59,576 nt of DNA from Flavipsychrobacter sp. (GCA_025963465.1 JAOQAP010000229.1:1-59576), one strand, 5' to 3'; counted from the first letter of the stretch, positions 8,701 through 18,083 are shown. The notes: generated by a model not told the origin, from the sequence alone. Translations and numbers: made by a program.

Positions 8701-11700
8701 CCGTTACCAACAACGATAGTAGGAACATTGAACCTATGTATGGGGTATAACGGTGGATTAAGCGATGGCATGACAGGCGGCACATGGACTAGTGTAACGA
8801 CTACTGTTGCGACAATAGATCTGAATTTAGGTACCTTGACGAGCGTGGGTCCGGGCACAACTATAATAAGTTATACCCTGCCAACAGGATGTTACATAAC
8901 CGGCTTAGTAACAGTGAACCCTACACCGCCGCCAATAACGTTTGTAACAGGAACAGATACACTTTGCGGTGGATCTACTATAACACTTACTGACGCAATG
9001 GTGCCGACAGGTACATGGAGTACAAAAAGCGGAACTATATCTACAGCCATAGCTCCGCCGGGTACGATACTTGGCGGTGGCGGTACCGGTGGACTTGATT
9101 CTGTGATCTATACATCACTCGCCGGTTGTAAAATAGCGAAATATATATATGTGCGCACGCTCAGCCCGATAGGCGGTCCTACTAAAATGTGCGTAGGTTC
9201 TACATTTACGTTTACGGAGCTGGCTACAGGGGGTACCTGGAAAAGCAGTAACAGCGGTGTTGCGTCGGTCAACTCGTCGGGGCTGGTCACGGCTCTTACA
9301 CCGGGTGTGACCACGATCATGGATACCTTCTCAACCGGTTGTTATGCAACCAAGACTGTGACCGTTTATCCGATGCCTTCTCCAATATCTGGCCCTACAT
9401 TTACCGTATGTGCCGGATCAACGATAACACTTAGCGACCCTTCGCTGGGCGGAACATGGACTTCTGCACCTACTACCGTTGCAACCGTAAATAGTGGTAC
9501 CGGCGTTGTTACAGGAGTAGATCCTCTTGGTGGTACAGCAACAATAACTTACACGATCACAGTAAGCGGATGTACTGCAACCGCAATAGTTACCGTAAAT
9601 CCGTTGGATACCATAATAGGCCCATCGTCTATATGCGCAGGATCAACAGCTACTATGAGTGACGCAACCATAGGCGGCGGAACATGGAGTACCAGCAATA
9701 CCACTATAGCGATAATCGGATCAACTTCCGGTGTTATATCGCAAAATGTACCACCATTGACCGGGGTAGTAACGGTAATATTTACTACGTCACTTAACTG
9801 TACGGCCACAAAAACATTTACTGTGAATGTTGTAGGGAAAATCACACCGGATAACGTGTGCGTTGGATCCACGGTCACACTTACTGATGCTGCAGCCCCC
9901 GGGGGGGGTACCTGGAGTACTACCAGTACGGCTATTGCCTTAATAGGCAGTTCGGGTGTCGTCACAGGTACCACTGCGGGCACAAGTGTAGTCACCTATA
10001 CTATTCCCGGTACCGGTTGCCAGGCAACTATATTATTTGTTACAAACCCGCTACCTGCTGCGATAACCGGGAACCTGAGAGTATGTGAGGGATCGACGAC
10101 AGTATTATCAGACGCTACGCCGTTTGGCACATGGACCAGTTCGGTTACAACAATAGGAACGATAAGTAGTGTTACGGGAACTGCAGGCGGTATATCCGGA
10201 GGCACAACAACCATTACCTATACAGTATCGCTGACGGGATGTACGGCCATAGCTACGCTTACCGTAGACGCGGTTGCGCCTATTACCGGATCACCAGGCG
10301 TGTGTATCGGGCAAACAACAACATTGAGCAATGCAATAACCGGGGGTACCTGGAGCAATGGATGTACTGCGTTTTTTACTGTATCAGGCGGAGGTGTTGT
10401 GACGGGTGTGTCAACGGGTACATGTACTGTTACATATACAAATCCTAATGGATGTACGTCGACGGCTGTAATTACGGTAAATGCATTGCCGGGTACTATT
10501 AATGGGCCTTCTTCTGTTTGCCAGGGAAGTACTATAACACTCACCGATGCAACTGGTGGAGGAACCTGGAGCGAATCGGCGACTCAGATATCTATTCCTG
10601 TTCCGTCTATAGGCACCACTGTTGTAGTTACGGGTACAGGTGCCGGAACAGCCACAATAACCTATACATCAGGATTGGGCTGTTTTGCTACGAAAACTAT
10701 TACAGTAAATCCGGTAACGCCTATAATACCAGCATCACCTGCTGTATGTCTGGGTAGTACTATAACACTTAGCGATGCCACCAGCCCCGGAACCTGGAGT
10801 CGGGGAGCAACTGCAATAGACATAACTTCATCAACAGGTGTGATAACTACCAATGCTGTAGGTACAAGTGTTGTCACCTACACCATAACATCTTCAGGAT
10901 GTACTACAACAGCAATAGTCACGGTCAATCCGTTGCCTGCTGTTATTAACGGACCATCGGTGGTTTGTGCAGGATCATCTATAGTATTGACCGATGCAAC
11001 TGCAGGTGGAGTCTGGGCATTTTTACCTCCCGGCTCTGTTAGTATTGCGGCGGTAACAACCACAGCAACAGTTACAGGGATAATTGGGATCTCAACAATA
11101 AGTTACACCTTGCCTACAGGTTGCAGGGCAACACATATAGTAACAGTTAATCCTGTACCAGGACCTATAACAGGTATCAAGATCATATGTGCCGGACTTG
11201 GAAATTCCACGCAGCTGACTGATGCAACGGCCGGTGGTACATGGAGTAGTGTGAATACAGTGGTAGGTACCGTTGGGTCTACTTCCGGTTTGGTGGTGTC
11301 ACAAGGTGTGGTAGGTACAACAACTATTAGTTATACGCTAAACGCAACAGGTTGTGCGGCAACTACCGTTGTTACGGTTTCTCCATTCCCTAACCCGATA
11401 ACTGGCCCTACGGAAGTATGTGTAAGATCTACCATTACATTATCTGACGCGCTAACGCCCGGTGTATGGAGTAGCCTTAACTCAACTATTGCAACTATAA
11501 CAACACCTGCAGCGGTTGTTACCGGAGTGTCCGCAGGAACAGCAACAATAGATTATGTATCGCCGTCCGGTTGTAATGCAACATATGTGGTCACGGTCAA
11601 TCCACAACCACTTGCGCTCATTACGCCTATAGGAAGTACGAGTCTGTGCCCCGGATTATTTGTGGCGCTGACCGCAAACACAGGTACAGGCCTCTCTTAC

Positions 11701-13293
11701 CAATGGTATGATGCTACAGGACCTGTAATTATTGCAGGCGAAACAAATGCCAGCTATATAGCGATGCCTCCTGCAAACACTACATATGAAGTAGCGGTGA
11801 TAGACTCTAACAATTGTTCTGACACTTCAGCCGGTGTGCTGGTGTCTATATTGACGGCTACAGCCAGCATAACAGCATTCCCGTCATCGGGTACAGTGTG
11901 CGCAGGTACCGCAATTACGCTCACCGCATCAGGCACTGCACCAACCGGTTATCAGTGGGAATTGGGCGGGGTAGCAATTCCGGGCGCGACTAATATAACT
12001 TATTCACCAACAGTGAGCGGGTCTTACGATGCCGTAGTAAGTAATGCATCCGGCTGTAATGCCAGGTCTACGCCTATTACAGTAACCATAAATCCGAAAC
12101 CGGCAGGCACTATTACCGCTGTTGGCCCGACCATCTTCTGTATGGGAGACAGCGTAGAGCTGAAAGGCGATATTGGTTCAGGACTTACTTACCAATGGTT
12201 CAATACTTTAGGAGCTATACCGGGCTATACAAACAGCAGCTATTTCTTTAAGGCTACAGGAACATATCATGTAGTCGTAACGAATTCTACTGGCTGTACG
12301 GCTACCTCAGGTACAGTAGGTGTAACAGCAAAACCATTGCCGACAGGCGCAGTGATCAATCCTGCAATCCTGGAATTCTGTACAGGTGGTTTTGTTGATC
12401 TTACGGCTACTTCCGATGTGTTGCCAATCGCATCCTTCCTATGGTATCAAAATGGCATTTCAATTGGAGTTACAGGAGCAACCTTAAAGGTATCGACATC
12501 TGGCAGATACAAAGCGTTGGTTACCGATCCTGCAACAGGTTGCAGCGTGTTTACTCCGGAAGATACCACCACGCTGATTACAGCGCCTGTGATCGTACCA
12601 CTTTCATCGGCATCATTCTGCTGGGGTGGAAGCGCAGCACTGCGTGCAAATATTGTAGCGGGTATAACACCTACCTACCAGTGGTATGTGGGCGGAGTGC
12701 CTATTACAGGAGGTACTAATAGTATATATAATGCAACAGCAGGAGGCAGCTACACGGTTAAGATAACGTCGGCATGCTCTATTACCAGCCTTGCGGTTTC
12801 TGTAAAAGAAAACCCGCTGCCAAATCCATTGCTGAAATTTGATGGTGAGCATATCTATACTACATACAGTGGTTATGTAAGTTACCAGTGGTATAAAGAC
12901 CTGGTAGCGATACCTGGCGCTACGCACTACAATGTAGTGCCAAGTACTAATGGCAAGTACAAGGTTTCTGTAATAGATACGAACGGATGTCAGTCTATGT
13001 CAACAGAATATATACTCACCGGATGGACTCCTCACTTCAACGGTGTTCAGACTCCGCTGGCGCAGGGCGAAATTAGGGTATTCCCTAACCCTGCACAGGA
13101 TATGTTGCACATAGAATCGGCAGATGTACTGAAGGCGATTATAACTTCTATTGACGGACGCGTGATGATACAACAGCCGAACGCTAAAGATATAGACATT
13201 AAGAGCCTTATAGATGGTATCTATACCATTACCCTTTACGATGTGAACGGACAAATGGTGAAGGCCGACAAGTTCGTAAAGACGACAGAATAA
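5761..13293 (+). CDS. Giant T9SS-secreted surface protein with Gly-rich head and Ig-like repeat array
   Basis: 2,510 residues. Signal peptide 1-23 (ends NSAFA, then Q). Residues about 24-285 form a Gly-rich domain with runs of Gly. About 299-1956 hold 21 Ig-like (Big_2-like) repeats of about 75 residues with the pattern xVCxGSTITLSDAxxGGTWSS...TGVVTG...TITYT...GCxATxxVTVNPLP; each has one Cys near each end, suggesting one disulfide per repeat. The fourth is followed by one unrelated module (YCAGGTG type, bases about 7561-7815). About 1957-2420 hold around six Ig-like domains with YQWY signatures. Residues about 2436-2510 are a type A T9SS sorting domain (VFPNPAQD, then GIYTITLYD), so the protein should cross the outer membrane and be anchored or released. 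It is probably an adhesin or matrix-type protein; no catalytic domain was recognised. Confidence 0.9.
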   Translation: MKKMYKILTLLSVVILAANSAFAQPAWTGTVTFNYSGNVQTYVIPAGVDSVRINVQGAVGGKNGDVSTHFNVPGSGVCAAATYSVAPGFSTYVYVGGKGGDGGLTSSSFTPGGFNGGGRGGFLTSSVGAGGGGGGSDVRFGGTSLANRVIVGAGGGGSGSGVCGARYEDGGNGGGLTGTTGSTTVGFGTCSALGAASGGGGGTQIAGGAAGFCTTCGGGAAGAGGSGVGGDGASSSPGGGGGGGYYGGGGGKYTGGGGGSSFYATFAIAPAPFTPGCGTSDGTVSIVNHCIPQTITATRTTICPYETLTLSDNVGGGSWSSGNSSIASINSSTGVVSGTFPGLSTLQTVVMTYTAGPCSATQTITVNPLPPAITGSTTICSGLTSNLTDAVPGGTWTGTGVTSVDPFGVLSGTTAGTGTVTYANPTTGCYITAPTLVNPLPANITGNFQVCVGLTQTLSDATPLGTWTSGSTTIADIDINTGVVTGKFAGSGSDLITYTITSTGCIKTHSFTVNPLPDPVTGTLTLCEAGGTTTLTNFTPFGPGTWSTSSGNFSVNPTTGVVTGITAGTGIVTFTITSTGCLSTAVVTVNPLPTLFNMSANGHYCAGGTGIDVQLSGSQTGFQYDLYDGITYITTLTGTGGILDFGLQPGGSYTVRATDITLPTNCTRTMTGTTVITIDPLPGPILGASGVCAGSTITLSDAGGGTWSSSNILVATIGSLTGVVTGVPLSKGTATITYTLPGTGCITTTVISVRPNYPIYGTFKGCTGDVLTVFDSSDAPAGGTWSATGGWSIVPGIPPTSADINAPTPGTSVITYTGPFGCKATQTVTINPLSAITGPKVVCENSVITLSNPNLGGTWSSHNNAIATVDAFGNVTGVSATIGGGTVQIDYSLSTGCVAGLVITVNPTPTAILGSPKVCLGFVTTLSDALPGGVWSTACSGLMTIGSSSGVVTGIASGTCTISYTMPVTGCMATISFTVNPLPTTIVGTLNLCMGYNGGLSDGMTGGTWTSVTTTVATIDLNLGTLTSVGPGTTIISYTLPTGCYITGLVTVNPTPPPITFVTGTDTLCGGSTITLTDAMVPTGTWSTKSGTISTAIAPPGTILGGGGTGGLDSVIYTSLAGCKIAKYIYVRTLSPIGGPTKMCVGSTFTFTELATGGTWKSSNSGVASVNSSGLVTALTPGVTTIMDTFSTGCYATKTVTVYPMPSPISGPTFTVCAGSTITLSDPSLGGTWTSAPTTVATVNSGTGVVTGVDPLGGTATITYTITVSGCTATAIVTVNPLDTIIGPSSICAGSTATMSDATIGGGTWSTSNTTIAIIGSTSGVISQNVPPLTGVVTVIFTTSLNCTATKTFTVNVVGKITPDNVCVGSTVTLTDAAAPGGGTWSTTSTAIALIGSSGVVTGTTAGTSVVTYTIPGTGCQATILFVTNPLPAAITGNLRVCEGSTTVLSDATPFGTWTSSVTTIGTISSVTGTAGGISGGTTTITYTVSLTGCTAIATLTVDAVAPITGSPGVCIGQTTTLSNAITGGTWSNGCTAFFTVSGGGVVTGVSTGTCTVTYTNPNGCTSTAVITVNALPGTINGPSSVCQGSTITLTDATGGGTWSESATQISIPVPSIGTTVVVTGTGAGTATITYTSGLGCFATKTITVNPVTPIIPASPAVCLGSTITLSDATSPGTWSRGATAIDITSSTGVITTNAVGTSVVTYTITSSGCTTTAIVTVNPLPAVINGPSVVCAGSSIVLTDATAGGVWAFLPPGSVSIAAVTTTATVTGIIGISTISYTLPTGCRATHIVTVNPVPGPITGIKIICAGLGNSTQLTDATAGGTWSSVNTVVGTVGSTSGLVVSQGVVGTTTISYTLNATGCAATTVVTVSPFPNPITGPTEVCVRSTITLSDALTPGVWSSLNSTIATITTPAAVVTGVSAGTATIDYVSPSGCNATYVVTVNPQPLALITPIGSTSLCPGLFVALTANTGTGLSYQWYDATGPVIIAGETNASYIAMPPANTTYEVAVIDSNNCSDTSAGVLVSILTATASITAFPSSGTVCAGTAITLTASGTAPTGYQWELGGVAIPGATNITYSPTVSGSYDAVVSNASGCNARSTPITVTINPKPAGTITAVGPTIFCMGDSVELKGDIGSGLTYQWFNTLGAIPGYTNSSYFFKATGTYHVVVTNSTGCTATSGTVGVTAKPLPTGAVINPAILEFCTGGFVDLTATSDVLPIASFLWYQNGISIGVTGATLKVSTSGRYKALVTDPATGCSVFTPEDTTTLITAPVIVPLSSASFCWGGSAALRANIVAGITPTYQWYVGGVPITGGTNSIYNATAGGSYTVKITSACSITSLAVSVKENPLPNPLLKFDGEHIYTTYSGYVSYQWYKDLVAIPGATHYNVVPSTNGKYKVSVIDTNGCQSMSTEYILTGWTPHFNGVQTPLAQGEIRVFPNPAQDMLHIESADVLKAIITSIDGRVMIQQPNAKDIDIKSLIDGIYTITLYDVNGQMVKADKFVKTTE
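6475..6537 (+). repeat. GGC trinucleotide tracts encoding poly-glycine
   Basis: Three uninterrupted GGC runs (six copies at 6475-6492, four at 6499-6510, five at 6523-6537) within the Gly-rich head. All are in frame, so slippage would change glycine length without breaking the frame. Confidence 0.85.
6643..11630 (+). repeat. Array of 21 Ig-like repeats plus one foreign module
   Basis: Twenty-two consecutive units of about 225 bp each, counted from the TWS/GVWS core and the closing VNPLP linker. The fifth unit is of the YCAGGTG type. Units are diverged from one another at DNA level, so this looks like an old array rather than a recent amplification. Confidence 0.85.
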
Positions 13294-13311
13294 CAATAAT
13301 TGACAAAAATG

Positions 13312-13351
13312 ATAAAGCGGCTGCCTTTTTACAGGTGGTCGCTTTATTTTT
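13312..13351 (+). terminator. Terminator of the giant T9SS gene
   Basis: Arms ATAAAGCG and CGCTTTAT extended inward by G-U and G-C pairs to about 15 bp, with an 8-base loop and TTTTT after the stem, 18 bases past the stop codon. Confidence 0.85.
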
Positions 13352-13421
13352 GTAACAACCATTTTTCACCGCCATTTTTATCCTGTTCACCGACTTACGT
13401 TACCGTTTAGCCGAAATGAAC

Positions 13422-13452
13422 TTTCAAATGATGCATGTGCGAAATATATTTG
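13422..13452 (+). promoter_or_regulatory. Promoter of the TonB-dependent receptor gene
   Basis: -7 box TATATTTG at 13445-13452, with TTTC at 13422-13425 nineteen bases upstream as a near-match to the TTTG -33 element. The start codon follows 20 bases after the -7 box. Confidence 0.65.
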
Positions 13453-13472
13453 CACCATAATTATTATAGCAT

Positions 13473-15728
13473 ATGAAGAAAAATAATTACTCTGCTTTTT
13501 TAACGTCACTGCTGCTACTTCCCTTCTTTGTGCTGGGTGTGATAGCCGCACACGCACAATACAAGATCAGCGGCACCGTGGTAGGTGACAAAGACAAGCC
13601 TATAAAAGGGGTGAACGTGTACCTGGATAACACAATAGATGGGGCCACTACAGATAGCATGGGTATATTCAGCTTTACCACCTCTGAAAAAGGCAACCAG
13701 ACCATTATGGCTACAGAAATGAGCCATGAAAATACCGGTATGCCTATAGTTATATCAGGCGATATGAGTGGCATAGTGCTGAGAATGAAATCCAACAAAG
13801 CACATAGACTCGACGAAGTCACCATCACCGCCGGTTCATTCGACGCATCGAACGATAAAAGTAAAACTGTGTTGCGTCCGCTGGATATAGTAACAACAGC
13901 AGGAGCAGGAGCAGACGTGATAAAAGCGATGGAAATGCTGCCCGGTACGCAAAAAGCAGGCGCCGACAATGGAATGTTTGTAAGAGGTGGAGATGCCAGT
14001 GAAGCGGCAATCGTTGTCGATGAAATGATCATACAGAATGCCTTTTTCAGTGGTCCTCCGGGTGTGTCCACCCGCAGCCGTTTCGGTGCGTTCAATTACC
14101 AGGGCGTGTCATTCAGCAGCGGTGGATATAGCGCAAGATATGGACAGGCACTATCCAGTGTATTGGAATTGAATACTACGGACATGCCTGAGAAAAGCAA
14201 CGTGAACGTGGGTATCAACATGGCCGGCGTATATGCTTCAGGTACAAAAAAATGGAAAAAGAGCAGCATAGATATTGGCGGCAACTACACAAATACAACC
14301 CCATTCTTTGGTCTTGCAAAGACCAATGTAAACTTTTATGCGCCACCACAAGGCGGCAGCGGGAATGTTCGTTATGTGTGGGTGCCCACAAAAGATATAA
14401 TGCTGAAAGCGGGCGTTAATGGATCCTATAATAAGAGTGGTATACAAATAGTCAATCCTTATGCAGGTGTTGCAGACAGTGCATTGTCGGATCCATCAAG
14501 TAAATACTTCAAATCGCTGGGTAACAATATTAATTTCGAAACACAGGAACAGTATTACCTGGCCTACATTTCTTACAAGCAAATGTTCAAAGCGAAATAC
14601 AGCCTGTATACAGCCGCATCATTCAGCTTCGACAAGACAGATAATAAATTCGGCAACTTCCCTATTAAACAACAGGATCACAGGGCGCAATTTCGTATAG
14701 AAGGCAAACGCTTTTTTACAAGCAGGCTGAACCTGCTTGTAGGAACAGATGTTCAAAGTTTTGGCATTGATAAAGACTATAGTACGTTTGCCAACCAGAA
14801 TTTTGTTGAGACGCAACCTGCAGCTTACACAGAACTGGAATGGACGCCATTGTATTGGCTTGCTTTTCGTCCCGGTGTGCGCTATGAGCATAGCACATTG
14901 CTGAATACGGATAAAATTGCTCCTCGTGTATCTATGGCCATAAAGACAAGCAAAACCAGCCAGGTGTCCCTGGCGAGCGGCATATTTTACCAGGATGCGC
15001 CGAGCCAATATCTGCTTGCAGGAAAGACACCGGGTATGCAGGAAGCAATACATTATATAGCTAACTGGCAATGGAACAAGAATGATCGCCTGCTGCGTAT
15101 AGAAGGGTATTATAAAGATTATGCAAGCCTGATACTGGAGCAAAACAACGTCTTTGATCCAAACCCTTATCGTACGATAACAAATAGTACTATCGTTTCT
15201 AACACAGGATCAGGTTACGCACAGGGTGTCGATGTGTTCTTTAGGGATAAGAAAACAATAAAGAATGCAGACGTCTGGGTGTCCTATAGTTATATTGATA
15301 CAAGGAGAATATACAATAATTTCCTGAAGAGTGCAACACCAGGGTTTATTGCCAAACATAACCTGAACCTGGTAGGCAAGTATTTCGTTGAAAAATGGCA
15401 CACCAGCTTGAATGCAACATACAGCTACGCAAGCGGAAGGCCATACTACAACCCGAACTACAAAGGTGCAGATGTGACAAACAAATTCATGTGTGACATG
15501 ACCCCGCAATATCACAATCTTGCACTGTCAGCAGCATGGCTGCATAGCTTCGGCAGGTGGTTCACAGTGTTTTATGTGAGCCTTGACAACGTTACTAACC
15601 AGCATAATGTCTTTGGCTACAGGTATAATGCTGCAGGCCAGCCGAGTGCTGTTGTGCCACCACTGTACAGGTCTGTATTCTTTGGTATCAACGCATCACT
15701 TTCTCAATTCAGTAAAGACGAACTATAA
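13473..15728 (+). CDS. TonB-dependent receptor with carboxypeptidase-regulatory-like N-terminal domain
   Basis: 751 residues. Signal peptide about 1-28 (ends AAHA, then Q). Residues about 30-110 form a CarboxypepD_reg-like beta-sandwich (ISGTVVGDKDKPIKGVNVYL), usual in Bacteroidota receptors. The plug follows (VIKAMEMLPGTQKAGADNGMFVRGGD), then a 22-strand-type barrel to the C-terminus. The substrate cannot be told. No SusD-like lipoprotein is adjacent, so this is not a classical polysaccharide-utilisation pair; instead a small periplasmic helical protein follows after 24 bases. The barrel lacks an evident terminal aromatic residue (ends SKDEL). Confidence 0.9.
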   Translation: MKKNNYSAFLTSLLLLPFFVLGVIAAHAQYKISGTVVGDKDKPIKGVNVYLDNTIDGATTDSMGIFSFTTSEKGNQTIMATEMSHENTGMPIVISGDMSGIVLRMKSNKAHRLDEVTITAGSFDASNDKSKTVLRPLDIVTTAGAGADVIKAMEMLPGTQKAGADNGMFVRGGDASEAAIVVDEMIIQNAFFSGPPGVSTRSRFGAFNYQGVSFSSGGYSARYGQALSSVLELNTTDMPEKSNVNVGINMAGVYASGTKKWKKSSIDIGGNYTNTTPFFGLAKTNVNFYAPPQGGSGNVRYVWVPTKDIMLKAGVNGSYNKSGIQIVNPYAGVADSALSDPSSKYFKSLGNNINFETQEQYYLAYISYKQMFKAKYSLYTAASFSFDKTDNKFGNFPIKQQDHRAQFRIEGKRFFTSRLNLLVGTDVQSFGIDKDYSTFANQNFVETQPAAYTELEWTPLYWLAFRPGVRYEHSTLLNTDKIAPRVSMAIKTSKTSQVSLASGIFYQDAPSQYLLAGKTPGMQEAIHYIANWQWNKNDRLLRIEGYYKDYASLILEQNNVFDPNPYRTITNSTIVSNTGSGYAQGVDVFFRDKKTIKNADVWVSYSYIDTRRIYNNFLKSATPGFIAKHNLNLVGKYFVEKWHTSLNATYSYASGRPYYNPNYKGADVTNKFMCDMTPQYHNLALSAAWLHSFGRWFTVFYVSLDNVTNQHNVFGYRYNAAGQPSAVVPPLYRSVFFGINASLSQFSKDEL

Positions 15729-15752
15729 ATAAACCATAAACAAACATAACAA

Positions 15753-16403
15753 ATGAAAAAGATCATGTTAATGGGCGCAATGGCCCTCACCGTAATGAGC
15801 GCTAAAGCGCAGGATTTTAAAACTGTCCTGGACAAAACATTCACAGCCTTTGATACAACACAGGATATGAATGTGAAGATAGAGCAGAGCAATAAGCTGG
15901 GTCTGATTGCTAAAAAGTTTGATAACGAATGGACCAGCCATTACTACCTGGCCTACAGCAAAACAGTACTGTCTTACATGGAAAAAGATGCAGCAAAGCG
16001 AGATTCATACCTGGATGAAGCAGATAAGGAAAGACAGGACGCGGTGACCATACTGAAAAAAGAAAATGATGAGACCTATGTACTGGCTGCTATGATAGCT
16101 AATGCACGCATGGTAATAGATGGGATGAACAGGTGGCAGAAATACGGCAAGATCTTCAACGAACAACTGGACAACGCCAAAGAGCAGAACCCGGATAACC
16201 CAAGAAGGTATTACCTGATAGGTGTTAGCAAATTCTACACGCCAAAAGCATTTGGCGGTGGCAAGAAGATAGCCCAGCCTTTCCTGGAGAAAGCAGAAGG
16301 TCTGCTGGCTAAAGAACAGAAGACGGACATCACAAAACCACATTGGGGAATGAGATTGACCGAGTATTACCTCGCAGAATGTAAGAAAGATGAAAAGGAA
16401 TAG
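15753..16403 (+). CDS. Secreted helical (TPR-like) protein linked to the TonB receptor
   Basis: 216 residues with a short signal peptide (MKKIMLMGAMALTVMSAKA, then Q). The mature part is helical, with features of tetratricopeptide-type repeats (YYLAYSKTVLSYM; YYLIGVSKFYTPKAFGGG). Proteins of this type often follow TonB-dependent receptors in Bacteroidota and are annotated as hypothetical. It is probably cotranscribed with the receptor (24-base gap, no terminator between). The function is unknown; a periplasmic accessory to the receptor is an inference from position only. Confidence 0.75.
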   Translation: MKKIMLMGAMALTVMSAKAQDFKTVLDKTFTAFDTTQDMNVKIEQSNKLGLIAKKFDNEWTSHYYLAYSKTVLSYMEKDAAKRDSYLDEADKERQDAVTILKKENDETYVLAAMIANARMVIDGMNRWQKYGKIFNEQLDNAKEQNPDNPRRYYLIGVSKFYTPKAFGGGKKIAQPFLEKAEGLLAKEQKTDITKPHWGMRLTEYYLAECKKDEKE

Positions 16404-16503
16404 TTGATTATCAGGAGGGTAGATGCTGGCACGATAGTTTATACCGTTAAAGCAAATAAGTTTAAATTTCCCTTCTAATAAAGCCTCTTAACTTTTCCCA
16501 CCT

Positions 16504-16533
16504 CAGGGCCCGATGCGAAAGCACCGGGCCCTG
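16504..16533 (+). terminator. Hairpin with GNRA loop after the receptor operon
   Basis: Nine-bp perfect stem CAGGGCCCG / CGGGCCCTG, one mismatch, then a three-bp inner stem closed by a GAAA tetraloop. A short T-run (ATATTTT) follows. It is probably a terminator, though the U-tract is weak. Confidence 0.6.
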
Positions 16534-16647
16534 GATATTTTAAGGAAGCCTGCAGGGTAAAACAGTTGGTGTGAATTTATTTAGGGCTGTAACAGGCGAT
16601 ATAGGTAAGTCCGGAGAACTGAACGTATAGAGAAGCCTCTTTAAGGG

Positions 16648-16681
16648 TTTGGGGTTTATGGGTTCGCGTTTTGTATATTTA
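16648..16681 (+). promoter_or_regulatory. Promoter of dgt
   Basis: TTTG at 16648-16651 and TATATTTA at 16674-16681 (22-base gap). The -7 box ends four bases before the ATG at 16686, so a leaderless transcript is likely. Confidence 0.6.
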
Positions 16682-16685
16682 CACC

Positions 16686-18083
16686 ATGAATTGGGCATCA
16701 CTCTACACAACAAGAAGAACTGGCGATAAGGAAGGCAAACAGGCTATATATGATCCTGTACGCAGTTCTTTTTTGCAGGACTATGACCGTATCATATTTT
16801 CCTCTGCTTTTCGCAGGTTGCAGAATAAGACACAGGTATTCCCTTTGCCCGGGGCAATATTTGTACACAACAGGCTTACGCATAGTTTAGAAGTAGCATC
16901 TGTAGGCCGCTCGCTAGGCAAAGCAGCGGGAGAGATGATAGCAGCAAAATATGTGAATGAGACGGATCAGTTCAAAGAATTCTACCGTCATGATCTGTCT
17001 GCTGTAATAGCATCGGCCTGTCTTGCTCATGATATAGGTAATCCCCCTTTTGGCCATTCTGGAGAAGACGCGATACGGTCGTTCTTTACCGGCCTGGAAG
17101 GTGAGATGAAAGAGAAGATACATGGTGCATTGAACCCTAAACAGTTAAAAGATTTTGAGCTGTTTGAAGGAAACTCAAATGCGCTACGGACGCTTACCAA
17201 CAGCTTTAATGAGACAGAACCGGGAGGGTATAAACTTACCTATACCACATTGGCTGCTTTGGTGAAATACCCTTGTACATCAATAGAAGGATTTAATAAA
17301 GACACGAAGCTGATCGCTACAAAGAAATCAGGGTTCTTTGATTCAGAGATAGATACTTACCGGCAAATAGCAGGTGCGCTGGAAATAGAAAGAAAGGAAG
17401 GGTATGAAAACGTGTATGCACGCCATCCGTTTGTATATCTTACAGAAGCGGCAGACGATATATGCTACAGGGTGATAGATATGGAAGATGCACATAGGCT
17501 GCGCATTGTTTCCTTCGAAACTTTTAAAGAAATGTTCCTGCCGTTCTTTGATACAGAGACCGCAGACTACAACACAAGGCAATACCTGGAAAGAAAGCTG
17601 GAAAACATAAACGACGACAACCAGAAGGTGCAGTATATACGCGCACGCTGGATAGGGCTTATGATAGATAAGCTGGCAAAAGCATTCATGGCAAATGAGG
17701 AAGCTTTATTGAGTGGCACACTGGAGCAAGACTTGTTGTCCTGTTTGTCAGATACGGATAATGTACTAATAAAGAAGATCAACAAATATTCTGTAAAGTA
17801 TATCTACAACTACAGGGCTGTGGTGGAGATAGAGATAGCAGGTTACAATGTGATAGGTGGATTGTTGAAAGAGTTCATTCATGCTGTGCTGTATCCCAAA
17901 GAAACAAGGTCGGTCAAGATAGTAAAACTGGTGTCCGGGCAATTCCCGATAACGCCGGCTGAGGATAAAGACATTTATAGAGACATACAATCACTGGTTG
18001 ATTTCATTGCCGGCATGACCGACTTGTATGCTCTGGACCTTTACCGCAAGATAACAGGGATCACCATACCGGTAATTGGTTAA
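16686..18083 (+). CDS. dgt: Deoxyguanosinetriphosphate triphosphohydrolase (dGTPase)
   Basis: 465 residues. HD-superfamily phosphohydrolase that splits dNTPs (typically dGTP) to the nucleoside and triphosphate. Metal-binding HD residues: His66 in RLTHSLEVA, His115-Asp116 in LAHDIGNPPFGHSG, and a later Asp in the EAADDICYRVIDMEDA stretch. FRRLQNKTQVFP is the family signature near the N-terminus. An upstream in-frame TTG at 16671 was rejected because the -7 box overlaps it. It is followed after 23 bases by queA. Confidence 0.94.
   Translation: MNWASLYTTRRTGDKEGKQAIYDPVRSSFLQDYDRIIFSSAFRRLQNKTQVFPLPGAIFVHNRLTHSLEVASVGRSLGKAAGEMIAAKYVNETDQFKEFYRHDLSAVIASACLAHDIGNPPFGHSGEDAIRSFFTGLEGEMKEKIHGALNPKQLKDFELFEGNSNALRTLTNSFNETEPGGYKLTYTTLAALVKYPCTSIEGFNKDTKLIATKKSGFFDSEIDTYRQIAGALEIERKEGYENVYARHPFVYLTEAADDICYRVIDMEDAHRLRIVSFETFKEMFLPFFDTETADYNTRQYLERKLENINDDNQKVQYIRARWIGLMIDKLAKAFMANEEALLSGTLEQDLLSCLSDTDNVLIKKINKYSVKYIYNYRAVVEIEIAGYNVIGGLLKEFIHAVLYPKETRSVKIVKLVSGQFPITPAEDKDIYRDIQSLVDFIAGMTDLYALDLYRKITGITIPVIG

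Noticed and set aside
6643-11630. Reading the Ig-like array as a recent tandem duplication or CRISPR-like repeat
   Set aside because: Units differ throughout at DNA level and are coding; there are no identical repeats or spacers.
16504-16533. GNRA-loop hairpin as a riboswitch
   Set aside because: It lies after a stop codon and far from the next start, with no ligand-binding core; a terminator is simpler.
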